The translations under genes were made by a program, and so were the position numbers. A stretch of 64,000 nucleotides of DNA, from NCBI GenBank assembly GCA_963662175.1, contig OY759214.1, positions 310,001 through 374,000 on the forward strand, read 5' to 3'. Shown here one piece after another: positions 32,506 to 41,988 of this stretch (position 1 is its first letter; each line of letters starts with the position of its first letter). The notes beneath the pieces were generated by a model. The model was not told the origin of the DNA. It made no database searches and worked only from the letters and a program-made list of their open reading frames with translations. The DNA is from Aradus depressus (lineage: Eukaryota > Arthropoda > Insecta > Hemiptera > Aradidae).

Positions 32506-32524
32506 TGCTCCCAGCGAGGAAGAA

Positions 32525-32656
32525 TGAGATGATTTAATTTAAATTATACCATATGATCTCCACTATATCATATGTTACACTTTTATATTTATTCAGTTTG
32601 ATTCTCGTTTCAATATGCCAAATAAAGCCTTCGTTCAGAAAAGGTTTTTCATTTCA
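32525..32656 (+). repeat. 3' LTR (132 bp)
   Basis: Matches the 5' LTR except for a few substitutions near its start (TATACCATATG versus TATATCACATG). Confidence 0.9.
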
Positions 32657-32657
32657 C

Positions 32658-33476
32658 TATGTCGGGGTTAGTTCGTCTTGTATTTCGGTTTCAGTCAGGG
32701 AGTATGGAACCCCACGAATAACAACTGCTCATCCACTGACCACTGCTCACCCACCGCCCACCCACTGCTCACCCACACAATGCGTTGAGACCTCTGACGC
32801 GGTTTGACAGTCGCTATAGTGTAAAAGAGACGGGATAATGGAGAATTGCCTTCCTCTCCGGGTTCTTCTGGAGCTAGACAGCACACAGCGGAGTGGGGCC
32901 TTTGTCCTTGTTCAGTAGTCTTGTTACACTGAGGACTGCGTATGTCGGGGTTAGTTCGTCTTGTATTTCGGTTTCAGTCAGGGAGTATGGAACCCCACGA
33001 ATAACAACGGAAAGTTTCCTGTCCTCAGGGTTCAGGGAAGTTTAGTATTTTACGTTATTTGTTTGGTAAAATTTGGTCAGTTTCCTAAATTCTTCAGATG
33101 TCATAAGGGATATTTTTATTTTTTTGTGGCGTTGTTTTGTTTCGAAGGGAGAGGTTGTGATATTTTTAATGTCTGTCAATATTTTTTGTAAATCGTTAGT
33201 GTGTTGGTCGGTGATGAGTGCTGCGAGTGGCACGAATGTGTTGTGCGTGGGTATAGTGAAATGGATAGCGTTCCTGTTCCTCTTGGGCTGGGTGTGGCTG
33301 GTCCCCGGCGAGGACTCTCCGCCGTCCAGCTGCATGGCTGTCTCCGGGAGAGCTGGGAACTCCGTGCCCTCTTCTGGAGGTGTTGGTCTCTTTGGCTGGC
33401 TCATTAGTTGGGGTGAGTTAGGCTGATCTGTGTTACCTGAATTCGGGAGTCGTTTTGAGGTTATCTGGTTGTCCAT
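32658..33476 (-). pseudogene. Jockey LINE ORF1, N-terminal part with internal duplication
   Basis: Minus strand from ATG 33476: a Pro/Ser-rich N-terminus (QPKRPTPPEEGTEFPAL), then the PRE_C2HC-type segment (KIKISLMTSEEFRKL, QTNNVKY). A TAA at about 33040 is followed in frame by NPEDRKLSVVIRGVPYSL and TYAVLSVTRLLNKDKG. The C-terminal part lies at 24000-24354 beyond the gypsy. Segments 32941-33008 and 32775-32940 are tandemly repeated (32658-32725 and 24193-24354), with about 50 bp of CCACTGCTCACC-like filler between. ORF1 would bind LINE RNA; this copy is dead. Confidence 0.8.
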
Positions 33477-33529
33477 TTTTCATGTTGCTCGGTTTTTCAG
33501 TCAAGTGGACGTTGGGCTTCATTCTCACC

Positions 33530-34530
33530 CGTCACACTTGGGTTGCAAACTATTTTCTTGGACATCAATTAATTAGATCTGAAGTTGTGAATGATGTTGG
33601 TGTATTTTTCGGTACAAAATTAACTTTTAAATATCATATTATAACTTGTTCTTCACTAAAAATGCTTGGTTTTATTCTTGGGAACAGTAAACATTTCTCT
33701 TCCATTAATACAACTAAAATTCTTTTTACTTCATTTGTCCGCTCTCTTGTTGAGTCTGCTTCCTCTATATGGTCTCCTTATAAGGTTACCTATATTCTTA
33801 CTGTTGAAAAAGTACAACAAAAATTCATTCGATATGTTGCATTTAAATCAGGATCATCTGTACGTAATATCGACTATAATATCTTTCTCTCTTCTCTTAA
33901 ATTAGACATTCTTGAGTCAAGACGAATCAAAGTCAATTTACCATTTTTTTCCAAATTGTTAAACAATAAAATTGACTGTTCGGATCTACTTTCACTTGTA
34001 AATTTCAATATTCCCTCACGTACTTGTCGTTCATTTCTCCCCTTCTCACTTAATTTTCATTACACTGATTATGGGTTCTATTCTCCCATAGATCGATTTC
34101 AAAGGCTTGCTAATAGTATTTCTGATGAATTTGATTTTTTTATAGACAATATTAATACTATTAATTCAATTCTTTAAAAATGGATTTATAAAGCGTAATA
34201 GTCCTTTTTAAATGATATAATAGTTGTACTCAACTCATATATTTATGTTGTTTTGTTTTTTACATTCTTCATTTATTATTATTTCTAGCTATTACTTACC
34301 AGTTTTTCTTTTATTCTACCCATAATTATTAATATATTGTTAATTTTATAACCAAATTGTAGTAATATTTGAATGTTTGTTAATTAAAGTAAATTTAAAA
34401 TAATTGTTATATTTGTATCAAAATAATTTATTTTACTTTTTGTTTTATTTATGATGTATTTTATGAGGTTATTTGTAAACCATTTTATTTTATGTAATAA
34501 TAGGGTTCACCTGTAGAAATAAATAAATAA
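33530..34530 (+). pseudogene. 5'-truncated LINE, RT C-terminus and 3' UTR
   Basis: Open frame to 34177: NYFLGHQLIRSEVVNDVGVF, KMLGFILGNSKHF, LVESASSIWSPY, KVQQKFIRY, the region downstream of the RT catalytic core in Jockey-superfamily LINEs. The 3' UTR is AT-rich and ends in a TAAA repeat (AAATAAATAAATAAA) at about 34518-34532. The truncation at 33530 abuts the start of the minus-strand Jockey, so the two elements are back to back. Confidence 0.7.
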
Positions 34531-34531
34531 A

Positions 34532-35073
34532 AGCATGGGGAGGTGAATTACCACCTCACCCAGGTACTCACGGGACACGGTGGGTTCCGGGGGTACCTCC
34601 ACAAAATCGGGGCAGCAACAACACCAGACTGCCCCGCATGCCTTGGTGAGACGGAGTCGGCGGAGCATGTCCTCCTCAAATGCCCCAGATTTGAGGAGGG
34701 AAGGAAAAATCTGGAGTACAGCATGGGCGCCCCACTGACTGCTACCAGTTACGTGGACGCTATGCTGCGCTCCCAGGAGTCGTGGGATGAAGGCTGCGAT
34801 TTTGCAGCACTCATCATGGGCGGGTTGGCCCTCCAGGAGAGGGCTGACAAGGAACAGTAGCGGCAATAAAACAGAAGAAGGGGCGTTACCAGCCACCCTT
34901 CCTCCCTTCCGCGAAGTAATGACAGACTGTCAGTTCCGCGGAAGGGAATCAGGATCGGCAAGGAGGGGGTTTTAGTGGGTATGGTGAATCGGCTCGAGTC
35001 CCACACTATCCAGGGCTACCTTCCCTGGATGTGCGTCACAGCATTTCTCCCTCCAATGCAAAAAAAAAAAAAA
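34532..35073 (+). pseudogene. 5'-truncated R1-type LINE end with poly(A)
   Basis: Frame 34543-34860 has LTGHGGFRGYLHKIG and CPACLGETESAEHVLLKCPRF, the CCHC-like C-terminal motif (CX2CX9HX4C) typical of R1/LOA-group ORF2. A 200-bp 3' UTR ends in a 14-nt A run at 35060-35073. It begins exactly where the previous LINE's tail ends. Confidence 0.8.
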
Positions 35074-35464
35074 GTAAGTAATTTTGCTCACTTTTATAAA
35101 TATAAATAACTTTTCAAAAAATGACAGTAAATATTAAACATTAAACTCTGAATAACATGAAAACTATAACATAGAAAACCTTCATTAAAACCACTTTCAA
35201 CTTTGGAGTGCATTCATAAATGAATAAAAAATCATTGAAATAGATACATCTATGTTTTGTATAAATCCACTTTTGAGAATCTCTACAACGTTTACCGACG
35301 AAGGGCGTCGCTTGCTCTGTGAACTGGGATACAGTGTGGGTTCTGTAAGTTATGCATGAATATATGTGTGTGCGCTGATAGTTTTAGGATAATTTCAGAT
35401 GGTTTGTTTTAATTGCAGTGAATTCAACGTAACGCTTAATTTTAATTTTTTTTTTTTTGTCCAG
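35074..35464. other. Intergenic or intron sequence
   Basis: Featureless AT-rich sequence, ending in a T-rich tract and CAG, the acceptor for the exon at 35465. Confidence 0.5.
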
Positions 35465-35551
35465 ATTCCGAAGAATGAAATATGTACACCAAAGAAGAAG
35501 GAGACGTTTATATTAAAGAAGAACCCGAACTTGCAACAAATGATGATTGCG
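35465..35551 (+). pseudogene. Zinc-finger gene, first coding exon (decayed gene)
   Basis: A T-rich tract plus TTGTCCAG precedes the exon. ATG 35482 opens MYTKEEGDVYIKEEPELATN, an acidic KEEPE start common in insect C2H2 zinc-finger genes. The exon ends ...TGC G|GTAAGT, leaving one base in phase. The next exon at 38117 begins with the two bases that complete a Gly codon and keep the finger frame. Confidence 0.55.
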
Positions 35552-35689
35552 GTAAGTCTGTTGTTCTCTCAATTTTAGCAAACCTCTTGTTTATTTACAT
35601 CATTGATTAATGTTTTAGTTCCGCAGCTAAAGGGGAAGTTAGGTAATCGGCCAGAAATTCCATGCGGAATGAGTTTCAACGGAATTTGA

Positions 35690-36420
35690 TGTTTCCGACC
35701 TGATTCCAAAAATTAAGAAAATATTAGTCGGTGAATCACCGTCAGTCGACCATTCGCGCTAATATTCAACAGTTGACTTACATAGGGGCTCCTAAATCCT
35801 CCTACTGAATTTCGTGCCGATACATTCATGACATTATGGTTTTTGAATTGAGCCCCCTTGAAAATTAAAAAGTGTCGGCCTAATGGGGTTTTGAATTTAC
35901 ATAAGAACTTTTGTGTCGATACATTGATTATAACTAGATAGATTTCTGTTAACCTGAATTAGAAGGAACCAATGGTAAAGGTTCTTTGTTTCGTGGCTTG
36001 CCAACTTTATCGAAGCAGATCCAAGCACAAAAACTCTGGTCGTCACGCTTCCTCCTACTTCGTTTCTTTGTCTTTCCTACCAAGTAATACGGGGGGGAAC
36101 TTATCTTATATAAAGTTTTCAGTGAAGTTTCATGTTTTCCGACCCCCTGAATCAATAAATGAAGAGAAAAAAAGTTGGTGAGTCATCGGCTTATGTACTT
36201 CCCACCACGAAATAATCTTAAAGCTAAGTTAGTTCTAAAACGCAATATTTAACTTACATAGTGGCTTCTGAATCCTCTTACTAAATGTTGTGTCGATATA
36301 TTCATTATAATGGCAGTTATTAGATTTTTTCTGTTAAGCCATCCCCTAGGTCCCCCCTTTCCTCTGGTCGATTTGGCTGATAAACAATAGGTTTCGTCGT
36401 TATAGAGTTGTGGATTCGCA
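35690..36420 (+). repeat. Dispersed repeats within the intron
   Basis: Contains CGGTGAATCACCG at 35729-35741 and ACTTACATAGGGGCTCCT at about 35775, with a second, diverged set near 36182-36370. These are the family also present at 2.7, 9.4, 57.1 and 63.9 kb. Confidence 0.65.
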
Positions 36421-38116
36421 TATAAAATTTCGTGTAGAATATATTTATTCTATCGGAAGTTATGTGTTCACAGACAGACATTTTTTTTCAAATTTGGAAT
36501 CTGGAGGTCGGAAAAAATGAAATTCCGTTGAAAACTCCGCATCGAATTATTGACCGATAGCTGATGACGTAAAAATTTTGTGTATGATAGAATGAATTTA
36601 TCGATACGAAATTGTTTTGTATATGTGTATCCAGAACCCTCCAAGGACACCTGACCTAAAAATATGTAGGAAAAAACAAGAAGATCATCAAACTGAAGAC
36701 AAGAAAAAGCAACATTTTTAATTGCTGAAATTATAAAAATAATGGAAAATTACAAAGAAAGAAATTAAATCATATCGAAGGAACTTGAGTAATATTCAAA
36801 GAAAAACTTATATCACAAAATCAAAAGTATCATTTATTAATGAATAATTGAGTATTTTCGTTGGGACATAAGCCGATGTTAATTCTGCAATAAGAAGACT
36901 GAAAAAGGTGTATTAAAAAAGGCATTGAGAACAAAAAAGTAATTTTTTGACCAGATATATTTAATATTAAATACAAATCTATGAACGGTTTTATATTATA
37001 TTTTATATTATTTTTAATATATTAGTTAAAATTAAGTGGCAATAAATATTTATCTATTTTTGTTTTCTTAACTTAGCGGTCGTTACTCAACTGTATGTTT
37101 AGAATAACAATTTTCTAACTCAGACAACAAAAATATTGTATTGAAACGTCTCACACATAAGAAGATTGTGTTTTGAAAGAATTTAAATTTTCCGTTCCTA
37201 ATTTTACAAACATTATCATTTCATTGGAGCTTAGAACACAAATGATGTTGTCATCTTGGAGATCTGTAATGAGCTCTTAGACAAGACAAAAAAAGTATGG
37301 TTCCAGTACATTAATTGTAATATAAATATTCCCATCGCTTCTGGAATATTTTGTATAAAATTGAGAAAAAAAAAAAAAAAAAAAAATCGGAGATATTTCA
37401 GGAAAATGTTTTTTTGAGATATTTCCCAACTTTTAGTAACAAAGATAATAAAAAAAAAAAGTTTTCTTAACGAACATTAATAAAAAATGTATTTTAAAAA
37501 AATTTTATTTTCAAAACCAGCTAAGTCCAAGAATTCATTTCTAAAATGAAGTCCACATATTATGATGAAAAGTATTGAATCTAATAAGGTAAATGTACCC
37601 ATTATACCGTGACTTTAAGGATTTCGCGTTGTTTAAACAGACGATACAACTGAAATATCGATGTAATATCGATAATTATAAGCAAACAAAAATACTTTTT
37701 TTTCTACAAAATTGGATAAATTCTTATTTCATTTTCAAACCCGGCTAAGTCCATTTATTTATTCTGGAAAGTGCTAAATCCAAGTTGTTTATTTTCAAAA
37801 CCGGCTAAGTCCAAACATTTTTTGCGTTTTCTGTGTGTATTCACTTACAAAAAGTAGCCGGACTACAGAAATTAAAAGTTATTTCTATCAGCAATACGCC
37901 AACTATAGTGTTTATTATTTTTTTGAATATGCATGCACCTGCAGAGTTGTTTGTTGTTTTCCCAAAGTTTAATGAATAAAAAAAAAATCAGCTAAATAAA
38001 CACTTACTATATATCTATGGTCACAGGGAATAAGTTGCTAAGTCGAAAAATGGACAAAATGATTCAAGAGTACTGTGGCTTTAAACCTTACATATGTTTA
38101 TTTCCTTCTGTTTCAG
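36421..38116. other. Intron-like AT-rich sequence with small repeats
   Basis: Positions 37096-37210 match 43015-43135 in reverse. TCAAAACCGGCTAAGTCCA-like 19-mers occur at 37511, 37734 and 37795. The last 30 bp are pyrimidine-rich and end TTTCAG at 38116. No coding sequence. Confidence 0.55.
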
Positions 38117-38540
38117 GCGATATAGTTGGCTTCTTGCGGATGGTGTGTGTTCACTGTGGTCATACGTCAGCCAGCCTAGGCAGACTTAGGAAACACATTG
38201 TTTGGAGGCATATGAGAGCCGTCTGTCCACAGCTGGACATATCATCGTCATCGGAAGGCAATAATGAAAGATCTTTGATTTTGAGTGTGCAGAAACCGTT
38301 CCAATGTTCATTGAGTAGATTCACTTCTGAACTAGCTAGCAATTTGAAGACGCATATGTTGATATATACAGGAGAGAAGCCTTTCCAATGTAAGTTGTGC
38401 AACTACAGTTGTAGACAAACCAGCCTTTCCATGGTAAGTTGCGCCTTTTCAGTTGTAGAGCATCAACCAATTTCAAGATGCATATGTTGATACATAAGGG
38501 GAAGAAACCTTTTAATGTAAGTTGTGCAGCTATGGTTAGT
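38117..38540 (+). pseudogene. C2H2 zinc-finger exon, decayed fingers
   Basis: After the acceptor the frame reads VCVHCGHTSASLGRLRKHIV then WRH: one full finger (CX2CX12HX4H). Finger two, FQCSLSRFTSELASNLKTHM, has Ser for the second Cys and Tyr for the last His. Finger three starts FQCKLCNYSCRQTS and then breaks. A finger-like tail (STNFKMHMLIHKG) follows in another frame. The linker TGEKPFQC is intact once. Such proteins bind DNA sequence-specifically in the nucleus. Loss of metal ligands and a frameshift suggest a pseudogene. Confidence 0.65.
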
Positions 38541-39346
38541 CGGGTAAAAAGGCCGGAGCTGGCTCAAGAGCTCATGCGCTAGATGGCGGCCGCCACAGCC
38601 CCATGGCCTTGCCCCACGCTCCCACAACATTTCCTTTCCTTTGGCCTTGGTTTGTTAAATACAGTGTAAACTCCATTTAACGTCACTCGCTTTAACGACA
38701 AACTCCCCAAACCATCGAAATTACTTGAATCTGGTTGGTTTACCTTGTTGTTCATACAATGATACACTCTATGTAGCATCACACCCACTCTAAATAACGA
38801 CAACAACACGTCATTACTAAGCAATAAACAGTATTTTCAAGTTGCAGAAATTAATAAGAACTGCAGCTGTGTACGTTCTTTTGTTTGTTATTTTGTTGCT
38901 TTATTGTCTACCACGTATTACCTCGACTGTCGGCATCATACGTACCGAAGATTCTAAGAAATTCGTTCTTTTGTTTGTTGTGATTACCTTGCACGTGTTT
39001 ACCTCGGCTGCTAGACTTTTTGTATAACCGAGTTGATCCCACAGTATCCGAAGATATGAATAAAATACATAAGAAAATGCAATTAAAATAGTGCAGCAAA
39101 AAACGTTAGACGAAAATAACAGACTTTACGCAATAAGCGTTGTTATTTGTATCAATATTAATGTTTGTTGTTATACTTTATTAGTAAATACATATTATAA
39201 TAGTAAAATACTATTAAATGTAATGTAATATGTATTGAAAACTGACATAATTGCAGAGATATTGTGAAATAATTCAAATGGACTTGAAAAATAAAATAAA
39301 ACTGGTTTATTTAATATGTTGTCTAATTTCACTAACTATATACACA

Positions 39347-39382
39347 TGGGAGTACTTTCGGTATTTCTACCATCCTCAGCCA
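39347..39382 (-). ncRNA. Hammerhead ribozyme, left arm of palindrome
   Basis: Mirror copy of 39421-39456 on the minus strand. Confidence 0.75.
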
Positions 39383-39420
39383 AAAGCATAAGAGATAAGA
39401 CGTCTTATCTCTTATGCTTT

Positions 39421-39456
39421 TGGCTGAGGATGGTAGAAATACCGAAAGTACTCCCA
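39421..39456 (+). ncRNA. Hammerhead ribozyme, right arm of palindrome
   Basis: Helix I TGG/CCA, core CTGAGGA (position 7 is variable in hammerheads), one extra T, helix II GGTA/TACC with a GAAA loop, GAAA (39444-39447), palindromic helix III AGTACT, C39453 at the cleavage position. Same plan as the 27-kb ribozyme, with every helix changed by compensated substitutions. Confidence 0.8.
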
Positions 39457-39885
39457 TGTATATATAGTTAGTGAAATTAGACAACATATTAAATAAACCA
39501 GTTTTATTTTATTTTTCAAGTCCAGTAATATGTATTGATTTTTGAGGAGTTTGGAGCCAGAGCGGAGCAACCCACAATTTTTCGGAAAATGAGTTATTAC
39601 CATCATGATGTTGGCATAGGTTCCTTTTTTTCAAAACGAGTGTGGATCACTTAGTTTCTTCACTTCAGTGATAGATAGATAGCAGCACTTTAAGTTTAGT
39701 CCACAAGTATTTTGTGCATATATTTTCAAAGTCACAATGGATCATACGGCTTGGTCCACTCTGGTTCTTTGTCTACAATGAACAGCAGCAGCAAATTCAA
39801 TGATTTAGTTAGTGTTATGTTTCTAACCAATAAAGGTTTATTTATGTGAATATGTTTATATCTAAAATATTTAGTACATAATATC

Positions 39886-40482
39886 ATGGCGAACGAGGAT
39901 GGAGCAATGCATAGTGAACAAGAAAAAAGGACTGGTAACAACATCCATAAATTTAGAAAAGTAAGAGCACGCCTTAAAGGACAAATTACAAGGATAGAGA
40001 ACTTAATTAAAATTAACTGTATTCAGAAAATTTCCGAAGTAAATGAAAGGCTTTTGAATCTGGAAGCTATACGGGACAAATTTGCGACAGTTCAGGAAAA
40101 CATAGAACTTTCAGTAGAGGATGAGAATTTACAGGAGGAACTCGAGGTAAGGTACGAACTAGAGGATAGGTTGGTGGCAGTGAAGGTAGGGCTACAGGAT
40201 TTGGGATCCCTCATGTCAGAGTCAGAGAGCAGACGGGACGGGGTCAGATCTGAAGCAACCTCACAGGTTACTTCTAGCTTGAACTTCGTACCTTTTCACG
40301 AGGAAGAGACTTTCTCTAATTTTATAAAACGGTTTGAAACTTTTATGTTTTTGAAGCAGCAAAAAGATCCGAAATTTATAATTTATACCTTTTTACAGGC
40401 ATTGCCACCTAAACTTCACGAAAAATTATATGACATCGACTCCGGACGATCCCAGGGAGATAGCTTCAGCTATTATCAATAA
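39886..40482 (+). CDS. gag-like retroelement protein, 198 aa
   Basis: An open frame from ATG 39886. Residues about 20-110 form a charged coiled-coil-rich segment (KVRARLKGQITRIENLI, VNERLLNLEAIRDKF). The C-terminal part reads FVPFHEEETFSNFIKRFETF and FLQALPPKLHEKLY, the style of capsid N-terminal segments in LTR-retrotransposon gag proteins. No zinc knuckle or protease follows: the frame ends in a local inverted repeat (CTATTATCAATA..TATTGATAATAG, 40470-40512). It could be a truncated gag or a chimera; function is not assignable. Confidence 0.45.
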   Translation: MANEDGAMHSEQEKRTGNNIHKFRKVRARLKGQITRIENLIKINCIQKISEVNERLLNLEAIRDKFATVQENIELSVEDENLQEELEVRYELEDRLVAVKVGLQDLGSLMSESESRRDGVRSEATSQVTSSLNFVPFHEEETFSNFIKRFETFMFLKQQKDPKFIIYTFLQALPPKLHEKLYDIDSGRSQGDSFSYYQ

Positions 40483-40681
40483 GTATTGATAATAGCTGAA
40501 GAGCTATTATCAATACTTACTTCAAGAATATTTAGAGCCTCAACCGAGCGTTTGGACGTCCCAACATAAATTTATTTCTCGAACGCAGGAAACGCTTACG
40601 TCCTGATGTTTGGAAGAGAAGTGAAGACCCGACTGAGGATGAAGATCTGACCCGACTGAAGATCTTCACAATCAAATCAAA

Positions 40682-40834
40682 TTTGAGACTCAATCCGACA
40701 AAAATGACAAACTTAACCAGGAACTGCACTTACATCAACAGAAAGCTGATGAAGTTAGGAACAGTATGACTGCAGATGCAAAGACTCCATTTATTGATGA
40801 CGACACTACAGTTATTTCATTTGATTTATTCTAA
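40682..40834 (+). pseudogene. Fragment of an unclassified repeated protein
   Basis: An open frame without its own start: QELHLHQQKADEVRNSM, then DDDTTVISFDLF and stop. The spacing H.....KA..VR..M followed by an acidic-TVISFDL segment resembles a repeated arthropod protein family associated with mobile elements. Upstream frames are broken. Confidence 0.35.
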
Positions 40835-41061
40835 ATTCTTCACTATTCTAAAATTTCATATATAAATAAGTATTTGGGGTCCATTTATGGAGATGACAAA
40901 ATGTACTCAATTTTCAATTGCCATTTTCTCCCTGTTCAGTTTCAACCAGTTGGTCCGCTCTGGCTCCAAACTCCTCATTTCTTCTCTTCATTTAACGACA
41001 ACTCTCAATAACGCCATAAAATGCGCAGTCCCTTAAGTGTCGCTATATAGAGTTTACACTG

Positions 41062-41850
41062 TAGTAGTTTAGTTTTACTCATAGTCACATCAACCAAGTT
41101 TTCGTGGTAAATAATGCGGTCTAAGAATTTAGCTTTTGCGATTAGTTTCCATGAGTTTTTTCATCGGATCGGACCAGTAACTAATTTCATATTCATGCGT
41201 TTACGGATGTTTTCCATTGTTTTTCCAAAGACGGCGTTATTTACAAGTTAACGATTGTAGCCACCGGTACTGTTTAAATTTCATGGCGCGATAAACCTTT
41301 GTAACACGCAACCCATGTTTAATAGCCTGCTTTAAATTAACATAATGTACAACGTACCACTTCCGAGAATTTAAATGTACAACTAATTTTGGGACATTAC
41401 TGCCTGGCATTAGCTCTCTAATTACTACCCTTATCTCTCTCTGATTGACTGACTGACTCTGGGTAGGGATGAAGGGCTGTATATAGCCGGGACTAGTACT
41501 GACTGACTGTTGGCGAGAGACAAGGGCTGAATAGAAACCCCTTTATTGTCAAAAAAGAAGACGCCATAGCTTAACTCATTTGCGAAAAAATTTCGTACCC
41601 CATGGAGCAAGTTAAAGTACTTGAAAATAAATGAAACCCGTAAGCCTTATAACTCCGAAACATTTATTTACAATAAACATTTTTTGCAGTCGCTCTCTCT
41701 TACTGACGGAGGCAATAACGCGTTCGGATTGACTAGCCTCTAATTCATTTTTTATTATCAAGTTGGTTCTGACAAGATGCTGTTTTACTTTTTTCTTATA
41801 CTTTTAATGATTCATATTCAACTAATTATCATATACCATTTTTTCAGGAA
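41062..41850. other. Spacer, no gene seen
   Basis: Contains GACTGACTGACT-type short repeats near 41446-41515. Ends with a T-rich acceptor-like ATTTTTTCAG at 41839-41848. Confidence 0.5.
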
Positions 41851-41988
41851 AAATGCCTGCTATTGAGCCAGTCATAAATTGTCAGTCCTACCGATGTGTC
41901 ACCTGCCAGTACTCGACGTACGAAGGAAACAGATGTGCGACCAACATACCCCTTCATCTCTCACCACATCACTTGCCACAAAAATGAC
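41849..41988 (+). pseudogene. Possible further zinc-finger exon
   Basis: After TTTTTTCAG the frame reads YRCVTCQYSTYEGNRCATNI then PLHLSPHH. It has CX2C and closing His residues with finger-like spacing, but it is irregular. It may be another exon of the decayed zinc-finger gene at 35465-38540, or a separate relic. Confidence 0.35.

Larger units (their letters stand above)
24355..32656 (+). mobile_element. Ty3/gypsy LTR retrotransposon (split by a PLE)
   Basis: Two 132-bp direct LTRs (24355-24486 and 32525-32656) start TGAGATGATTT, end TTTTTCATTTCA and differ at very few positions. Without the 4.5-kb PLE the element is about 3.8 kb. The order is gag with two zinc knuckles, protease, RT, RNase H, integrase. 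It lies in opposite orientation within a Jockey ORF1. No clean 4-6 bp target duplication is visible: CTGCG on the left, CTATG on the right. Confidence 0.9.
39239..39524. mobile_element. Miniature PLE insertion: near-perfect pLTR palindrome
   Basis: 286 bp flanked by GTAATATGTATTGA at 39225-39238 and 39525-39538 (14-bp target duplication). Positions 39279-39524 form a 246-bp palindrome centred at 39401/39402 with no spacer and essentially one mismatch. Each arm carries a hammerhead. The outer left tail (GAAATAATTCAAATGGACTTG) matches the 4.7-kb copy. It encodes no protein. Confidence 0.88.
39544..40976. mobile_element. Unclassified unit bounded by 23-bp inverted repeats
   Basis: GAGGAGTTTGGAGCCAGAGC at 39544 returns inverted at 40976, identical for 23 bp. 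The interior holds a gag-like ORF and a second coding remnant. No target duplication was identified. Confidence 0.5.
38662..41061. mobile_element. pogo/Tigger-like element, heavily invaded
   Basis: Ends read CAGTGTAAACTC in inverted orientation (left 38662, right 41061), with TA on both outer sides (38660-38661 and 41062-41063). CAGTGTAAACTC-type ends with TA duplications fit the pogo/Tigger group. The inner 15-20 bp also correspond partly. No transposase is recognisable. The interior holds a PLE palindrome, an inverted-repeat unit and gag-like coding remnants. Confidence 0.6.

Noticed and set aside
24350..32661. 5-bp target duplication for the gypsy
   Set aside because: CTGCG and CTATG do not match, and shifting the LTR borders by one or two bases does not help.
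39401..39402. Palindrome as a simple assembly artefact
   Set aside because: It has a 14-bp target duplication and one arm difference, and an independent copy with its own duplication lies at 4.7 kb. Long reads would still be worthwhile.
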